This document shows positions 59,357-64,000 of a stretch of DNA of 64,000 bases, in pieces. Made by a program: the position numbers and the translations under genes. The first letter of the stretch is position 1, and each line of letters opens with the position of its first letter. The notes under the pieces are model-generated. The model was not told the origin of the DNA and did no database searches. It saw only the letters and a program-made list of their open reading frames with translations. This DNA comes from Calditrichales bacterium MX18-03 (GTDB lineage: Bacteria; Bacillota; Clostridia; Lutisporales; Lutisporaceae): contig JAJGRE010000004.1 of assembly GCA_021083345.1 (NCBI GenBank), forward strand, positions 248,001 through 312,000, written 5' to 3'.

Positions 59357-62300
59357 TTACATTTCTACAAGTATTTTACTGACCTCACCTTCTCTGATAT
59401 GTCTTGAATAAGGCTCCTGTATGCTATGCCCTTCTATGTTTGCTTCACGGCCGTCAGAATAGAAAAGCCGCATTTCCCGGATTTCCGATGCTTCATCATA
59501 GGTGTTCAGCCTTTTGTCATTATGATAAACTACACGGGTTCTGCCTAAAAAGTTAAATGTTACCTGATCCTGCTCATCAAAAATCCACTCAGGAAGAATC
59601 GGCTTCAACTGAAGCACCAGCTGCCCGTCACGCACCGCAAAGGGCTTCTCGCCCGCCATCATAATTTGCCAAATACTGATGAACTCAGCAGTAGCTCCGC
59701 TCAGCCGTGCCGCAAAGCCTCTGCCATGAAGCGTTTTATCCGGGTTGGCGCTGCTGACAATGAAAGAGCTGTTCTCCAAGGGGCTCCTCCCATAGCTTTC
59801 CGGGTTGAGGAAAGGGATCATCACCTGCCTGAAATCCCGGAAAAATACTTCATATAACCGGCTTTTCAATAGTGCCAGCATGTATTTGTATTCCATGTGA
59901 AGCCAAACCGTCTCATTTTCAAACCATCCCGGTGTAAAAGCCCTTATACGTCCAATATGCATGGATTCCCCTTCCAGTGATTCATTGTTCTTATACATAT
60001 TGAGCTTCGCATCATAAAGGCTGCTTTGCCTGACCCGGTCATAGACTGCCTTTGCTTCTTCTTTCCCGTTTTGGAGCTTCATTGCCCTGACAATGCCTTC
60101 AAGAAAAATTGGCAGCTTTTTCTGACGGAAGCCCTTGATGCGGATAAGGGGTGACCCATCCCTGTCAAAACACTGCTTCCCTTTGTTGTCGAAGAGATAC
60201 TCATAATCCTCTGCTTCATAATAAAAATAGGTCGGATACATGCCGTTATTCTCTATCCACGCTTTTTCGATTGCAGTTGTCAGCTTGTGATGATAGGTTA
60301 TCAGTATATGTGCCAGCTCCGCAAGTTTTACCTGAATCTCCTGACCGCAGAAGCCTAAGCGGATTTTTTCCCGGTATTCCTCTCTCGCTGAAGCCACCGA
60401 GTCCCAGTATACGAAATCCTTGTTATCATCCGATTCTCGATGGTACCGCTCAATGCATTTGGCGACCGCCTGCACTAACGCCCATATTTCGATGGGAATT
60501 TCTATACTATCCACCCCATACCGCTCCATTGTTCCCGTTATAAAGCGCAGCAATCTGGCAAGCTCATAGCTTTCTGCCATGGAGGAACCAAATAATCCGG
60601 GCAAGCCGTTCAATGCATCATTCCAACCGGGTTTTCCGGCTTCCATTTCCACTCCCATGCCCATAGGATCAAGGGTGGAAAACTTGTTGACCGCCAGCAC
60701 CACCAACTTTACCAGCAAAGTACTATTGCATCCCCTAGCCTGTTTTCCCTCACACGGCTCAACTGTGTTCTGCTGCCTGGCCTCCCCTTTTATCAGTACA
60801 TATTTGTGCTCCCGTTTCCGGACGGCCCATTTGCTTTCATGATAGGTGTAGGTCTTGTCTTCCAACAGAAGCCGCCTCTCTTGGTCCGGATATACGGCAA
60901 GATAACTCTCAATCAAGTCCAAATTGTATGTCCAGTGGTCCGTCCAATACCCTTCATGATGCGACGCTTCGATAATCTGCCTGCATCCGGACAAAATGCT
61001 GCCTGCCAATTCATCCCGCTCCTGCGGCTTGATGTTGTCATGCGCCAATAGCAATGCATATAGCTTACCCAATGTAAACGGTTGTGACAAAAGCTTATCC
61101 AGTTCAGACTTAAGACCGTCTTCCGTGGAACCGGAATATACCCTGTCTGCATCCGGCTCAAGCATAAACTTCTGTCCGTTAAGGACCAGCGGATTGTATC
61201 CGTCCGCTTGGATCAGGTTCATGAATACCTTGATATTGAAGTCTCCGATTTCAGGGTGAAAGAAAACATCGCCCCGCCGATTTTGATTGACATCCCTGAA
61301 GTTGCCGTTGCCTGTGGAAAAGAACTCCGGCTCCGTTGCAAAGAAATTGTAATCCCGCTCCAGATCGCCGTGCTTTCTGGAATATACATAATGCACATGC
61401 TGTTTTCCACCCTGAGTCAAAAGCAACGGATATCCGCCCCGGATTAAATTGTCCAGATAGGTTTGCCTGCAGTAAGCATCAAAAGTCCGGCTTGCGGTAT
61501 GCGTGTACACTTCATCCGTCATTGGCTGTAACAGGGACTTTGCCTCGTAAGCCTTCTGCTCTATGAAGCCCGGCCGGGCAATTTTGTCTTTTATTGTGTT
61601 CAGATGCTGCATGCTTGAGACATGGCCGGCTAATGCGGACAATTGCAGCACTTGCTTGCTCTTCAACCGCTTTGAGGTACCAAAGAAAGCACAGGGTATT
61701 TTATTGACCACCGCCTGCGGCTCCCGGTACACCTCAGCAAGGCCGCCCTCAGCAAACCGCGCCGGATATCCGAAGCCTGTACGGTTCCCGAACACATTAT
61801 CCGGATCGACAACCGGTTTTAGGAGGGCAGCCTCATCCTTATCCATACAAAAGTAAAAATGACCGCCTTCAATCGGCGCCACATGATCTGTATCCTTGGT
61901 GCCTGCCCTAAGCTTGAAGAGCGGGATCCTGCTATCGGTGTTTTCTGCTGCCATCCATGCTTTCAAGGTGTTGCCCATTTCCTTTAGTTCCGCATCGGTA
62001 ATACCATAAGGAATCAGTGACGGCATACCATCCAGAACCTCAATCGTTTGCTCGTTGCCTGATATGTTTTGAATGCTTACTTGCCTTACCAAAGCAGCCA
62101 GGGGTTCATTGGGCAATACAAAATATCGGACCGTCGTCTTTATTCCCAGCCGTAAGTTGATATCTTCAAGCGTCAGATCATTGAAACCAATTATCATCCT
62201 GGTTTTTCTGCCTGAAACCGGACAAATATCCGAAAAGGGTTCGTAATGACAGGCAGCTGTGCCGCCACCCACCTTGATAAAGGTTCTGAAGCCGGAGTAC

Positions 62301-62545
62301 TCTACGTTTTGATAGCTTTTGTAGGCAGGAAAGAACTCCATGATGGGTTTATCCTTGTCTCTGATGCCGAAGGAGCAGATCCCCTGGCCGCGATTGACAT
62401 AAAATGCCCAGATGGGTATGCCTTTAAGCCCTGCGATTCCGGGCAGGAAGCTGGAAAAAGTCTTCTTTTCAGAATAGTTTTCTATGATAAACCCGTCTTC
62501 CCGGTCCAAGTAATGATCCACTCCAATTTCTAGCAAGTCTTCCAT
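59357..62545 (-). CDS. Glycoside phosphorylase of the GH94/GH149/GH161 type
   Basis: A 1062-residue cytoplasmic enzyme, longer than ordinary cellobiose phosphorylase (~800). The beta-sandwich N-terminus carries FGIRDKD and YSGFRTFIKVGGG. The (alpha/alpha)6 domain has FFSTGNGNFRDVNQNRRGD, LIQADGYNP and the probable general-acid Asp in KPGWNDALNGLPGLFG. It should split a beta-linked oligosaccharide with phosphate, giving a sugar-1-phosphate. Length and the GWNDALNG context could equally fit the beta-1,3-oligoglucan phosphorylase families, so the linkage is unassigned. Encoded after a cupin and a second phosphorylase. Confidence 0.85.
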   Translation of the reverse strand: MEDLLEIGVDHYLDREDGFIIENYSEKKTFSSFLPGIAGLKGIPIWAFYVNRGQGICSFGIRDKDKPIMEFFPAYKSYQNVEYSGFRTFIKVGGGTAACHYEPFSDICPVSGRKTRMIIGFNDLTLEDINLRLGIKTTVRYFVLPNEPLAALVRQVSIQNISGNEQTIEVLDGMPSLIPYGITDAELKEMGNTLKAWMAAENTDSRIPLFKLRAGTKDTDHVAPIEGGHFYFCMDKDEAALLKPVVDPDNVFGNRTGFGYPARFAEGGLAEVYREPQAVVNKIPCAFFGTSKRLKSKQVLQLSALAGHVSSMQHLNTIKDKIARPGFIEQKAYEAKSLLQPMTDEVYTHTASRTFDAYCRQTYLDNLIRGGYPLLLTQGGKQHVHYVYSRKHGDLERDYNFFATEPEFFSTGNGNFRDVNQNRRGDVFFHPEIGDFNIKVFMNLIQADGYNPLVLNGQKFMLEPDADRVYSGSTEDGLKSELDKLLSQPFTLGKLYALLLAHDNIKPQERDELAGSILSGCRQIIEASHHEGYWTDHWTYNLDLIESYLAVYPDQERRLLLEDKTYTYHESKWAVRKREHKYVLIKGEARQQNTVEPCEGKQARGCNSTLLVKLVVLAVNKFSTLDPMGMGVEMEAGKPGWNDALNGLPGLFGSSMAESYELARLLRFITGTMERYGVDSIEIPIEIWALVQAVAKCIERYHRESDDNKDFVYWDSVASAREEYREKIRLGFCGQEIQVKLAELAHILITYHHKLTTAIEKAWIENNGMYPTYFYYEAEDYEYLFDNKGKQCFDRDGSPLIRIKGFRQKKLPIFLEGIVRAMKLQNGKEEAKAVYDRVRQSSLYDAKLNMYKNNESLEGESMHIGRIRAFTPGWFENETVWLHMEYKYMLALLKSRLYEVFFRDFRQVMIPFLNPESYGRSPLENSSFIVSSANPDKTLHGRGFAARLSGATAEFISIWQIMMAGEKPFAVRDGQLVLQLKPILPEWIFDEQDQVTFNFLGRTRVVYHNDKRLNTYDEASEIREMRLFYSDGREANIEGHSIQEPYSRHIREGEVSKILVEM

Positions 62546-62594
62546 CCTTCATCCTCCATTCTCTTATACTATACAAAAGGCAGCCCCTGCTGCC

Positions 62595-63002
62595 TTAACC
62601 GATAAGCTCAATAAGTATTTTCCGCTGTTCTTTGCTTAGAAAGATTTCCGGTGAGTTTGCTGCCGAGGTATCCCTGTTTTCTATGATCAGTACGGAGCTT
62701 CCCTTCGTCAATGTATGGGTGTGCCATACACCTTTCTTTACGTTATAGCATTTCAGCGGCTCCAGTTTCACTGCGTGAATGCTTTCAACCGTCGCATGGC
62801 CTTCTCCGATATAGAGTATGAAGCTGCCATTCAAGAGCACAAACACCTCATCTGTTTCGTCATGGCGCTGCATTCTGGTGATGTTTTCAGGCAGCAGCTC
62901 CTCACAGTAGTTCAGAACCGCTACCCGCCAGCTTTCATAGTCTATGACCGGCGCGTAGCCTTCTTCCGTATAGGCTTTGACTTCCAGCAATTTATCCAGC
63001 AT
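62595..63002 (-). CDS. Small cupin-fold protein
   Basis: A 135-residue single-domain cupin. Metal-binding motif 1 is MQRHDETDEVFVLLNGS and motif 2 resembles YNVKKGVWHTHTL. No enzymatic partner domain. It overlaps the end of the upstream phosphorylase gene (stop at 62992) and lies 50 bp before the second one, so it is probably co-expressed; a sugar isomerase/epimerase or sensor role is possible. The ATG at 63002 is used; an in-frame GTG at 63011 sits only 3 nt after AGGAGG. Confidence 0.8.
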   Translation of the reverse strand: MLDKLLEVKAYTEEGYAPVIDYESWRVAVLNYCEELLPENITRMQRHDETDEVFVLLNGSFILYIGEGHATVESIHAVKLEPLKCYNVKKGVWHTHTLTKGSSVLIIENRDTSAANSPEIFLSKEQRKILIELIG

Positions 63003-64000
63003 GCTCCACACCTGCCTCCTGCAGCATCGGTTCTAATACTGCCACAATATGGATCAGCTCATCGGGCGGCAGTGCAGTAAGTTTATCCCTTTCAATCTCC
63101 ATGCCTCCGACGCCGGCATTTTCTAGCAATGCATCACCCATTTGAACAGCCCGGATACGGTATTCGCCATAGTCCAACCCGTCGGGATTTTTATAAACTA
63201 CCCGAAGCTGTCTGCCTGCAAAAGCAGTGTAAACCGAAGCTTCACCGGCCTCATCAAACTGTTGCCTCATCAATTTGGGCTCCAGTGCAAGATTCCCAAG
63301 CCGACCCTTGACGCCATAGGCCTCGTTCAGCAGCGTCAGCAGAAGCCAGCTGGCGGAGCCGGTAAGATAATGATACATGCCCCTTCCTTTTTCATTAATA
63401 TACTCGGGTATGCCGGGATAAATCCTGCTCTTTTCAAAATCCCTGCAGTGCCCGTAAATGCCGTTGATTACTTCAAAGCCCTGCCGTGCAAAGCCTCTCT
63501 TATACAGGGCATTTCCGTACATGACTGCCATGTGGCTGAACATTGCGCCGTTCTCTTTGTGTCCGAAAGCGAAGCCGAAGCACCTGCCCATATTCAGCTT
63601 TACCTCGTGGAAGTCGGTATTCAGCCTGTAGCCGCCTACCTTCGCATCCTTCAGGTATCGGTCACATGCGGCAGCCAGCATCCCGACCTGCTCATCGGTG
63701 GCCACATTCCCCATGGTCGTGAATGTCTGCCCGGTCAAGGTCATCCTCACACCGGTCTCAGAATCGCCCTCTAACCGTTCTCCTGCGTTATCGTAATAAC
63801 CATTGAACCAGCCAATGCCCTCAGCGTTTTCAAGCCACTCATTGCACCTTATGTGATTGATCAGCCATGTGCCTTTTCTCTCCAAGTCATCGGCCAACCT
63901 TTTTAAGGATAACCCTGTCTTTTTACCGGAAACGCGGTGTGTACAAAGATCAAAATACTGCGCCAGCTTCTTGTTTTTTTCCTCAACAGAATCGTAATCC
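62992..64000 (-). CDS. Second GH94-type glycoside phosphorylase/hydrolase, C-terminal part, runs off the right edge
   Basis: An open frame of 335 codons continues to the window edge without a start; the coding region begins outside. The sequence reads WLENAEGIGWFNGYYDNAGE, then VRMTLTGQTFTTMGNVATDE, HKENGAMFSHMAVMYGNALY and GSASWLLLTLLNEAYGVKG. These are typical of the C-terminal (alpha/alpha)6 barrel and C-terminal sheet of GH94-like phosphorylases. Domain type is the same as the 1062-residue protein but the sequence is clearly different, so two enzymes with different linkages or chain lengths are likely. First visible gene of the operon. Confidence 0.8.
   Translation of the reverse strand, partial: DYDSVEEKNKKLAQYFDLCTHRVSGKKTGLSLKRLADDLERKGTWLINHIRCNEWLENAEGIGWFNGYYDNAGERLEGDSETGVRMTLTGQTFTTMGNVATDEQVGMLAAACDRYLKDAKVGGYRLNTDFHEVKLNMGRCFGFAFGHKENGAMFSHMAVMYGNALYKRGFARQGFEVINGIYGHCRDFEKSRIYPGIPEYINEKGRGMYHYLTGSASWLLLTLLNEAYGVKGRLGNLALEPKLMRQQFDEAGEASVYTAFAGRQLRVVYKNPDGLDYGEYRIRAVQMGDALLENAGVGGMEIERDKLTALPPDELIHIVAVLEPMLQEAGVEHAG

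Overview
This window looks like chromosomal DNA from an anaerobic Bacillota bacterium of the class Clostridia. The reasons are strong AGGAGG-type ribosome binding sites, many short minus-strand operons closed by hairpin terminators, a YesM/YesN-type two-component pair, CD3324-family and DUF2164 proteins, an ornithine-racemase-like enzyme and a Cys-rich ferredoxin-like protein. I cannot name a genus. I see no rRNA, tRNA, CRISPR array, prophage or intact insertion sequence. The only mobile-looking DNA is one 161-bp imperfect palindrome and two perfect GGGGACGG-type hairpins.

Layout, left to right. 1-2.2 kb: start of an ABC-F ATPase gene running off the left edge, the 161-bp palindrome, and an orphan BREX-type (DUF2791, BrxD-like) ATPase. 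2.2-7.6 kb: a complete branched-chain amino acid ABC transporter operon (livJ-livH-livM-livG-livF on the minus strand) with a hairpin between the binding protein and the permeases and a long AT-rich leader. 7.6-11.2 kb: ornithine-racemase-like gene, a DMT exporter and a polytopic transporter. 11.3-14.7 kb: a MarR-controlled cassette (MarR, alpha/beta hydrolase, two nitroreductase-like flavoproteins, GNAT) in which both promoters carry the same palindromic operator. 14.7-17.9 kb: an operon of a split transketolase and a RuBisCO-like protein. 18-27.7 kb: a Pro/Gly-rich repeat protein, MFS transporter, MutY, a double-sensor diguanylate cyclase, ketopantoate reductase, SpeD, a short MGMT-type protein and two unknown proteins.

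27.8-29.3 kb: a MarR-GNAT fusion regulator and an overlapping GNAT gene whose stop codon lies in a GGGGACGG hairpin. 29.3-37.7 kb: a carbohydrate locus with a GH30 glycosidase, two sugar ABC permeases and a lipoprotein binding protein, divergent from a YesM/YesN-like pair. 37.7-43.3 kb: acetyltransferases, a CD3324-family protein, an iron-sulfur protein, a DUF2164 protein and lysA. 43.3-54.2 kb: a TPR protein, then a large minus-strand PTS mannitol operon (mtlR-mtlF-mtlD-ptsI-ptsH-chemoreceptor-mtlA-pfkB). It carries its own general PTS enzymes and a membrane-free methyl-accepting chemotaxis protein. 54.2-59.3 kb: small genes, two DMT exporters, a MocR-type regulator lacking its PLP lysine, and a YczE-like membrane protein. 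59.3-64 kb: two large glycoside-phosphorylase-type proteins separated by a small cupin; the upstream one runs off the right edge.

Together the genes suggest a saccharolytic and peptidolytic anaerobe importing branched-chain amino acids, mannitol and plant- or fungal-type glucans. The least routine pieces are the RuBisCO-like protein with split transketolase, the MocR protein with Asn at the PLP-lysine position, the soluble chemoreceptor inside the PTS operon and the orphan BrxD-like ATPase.
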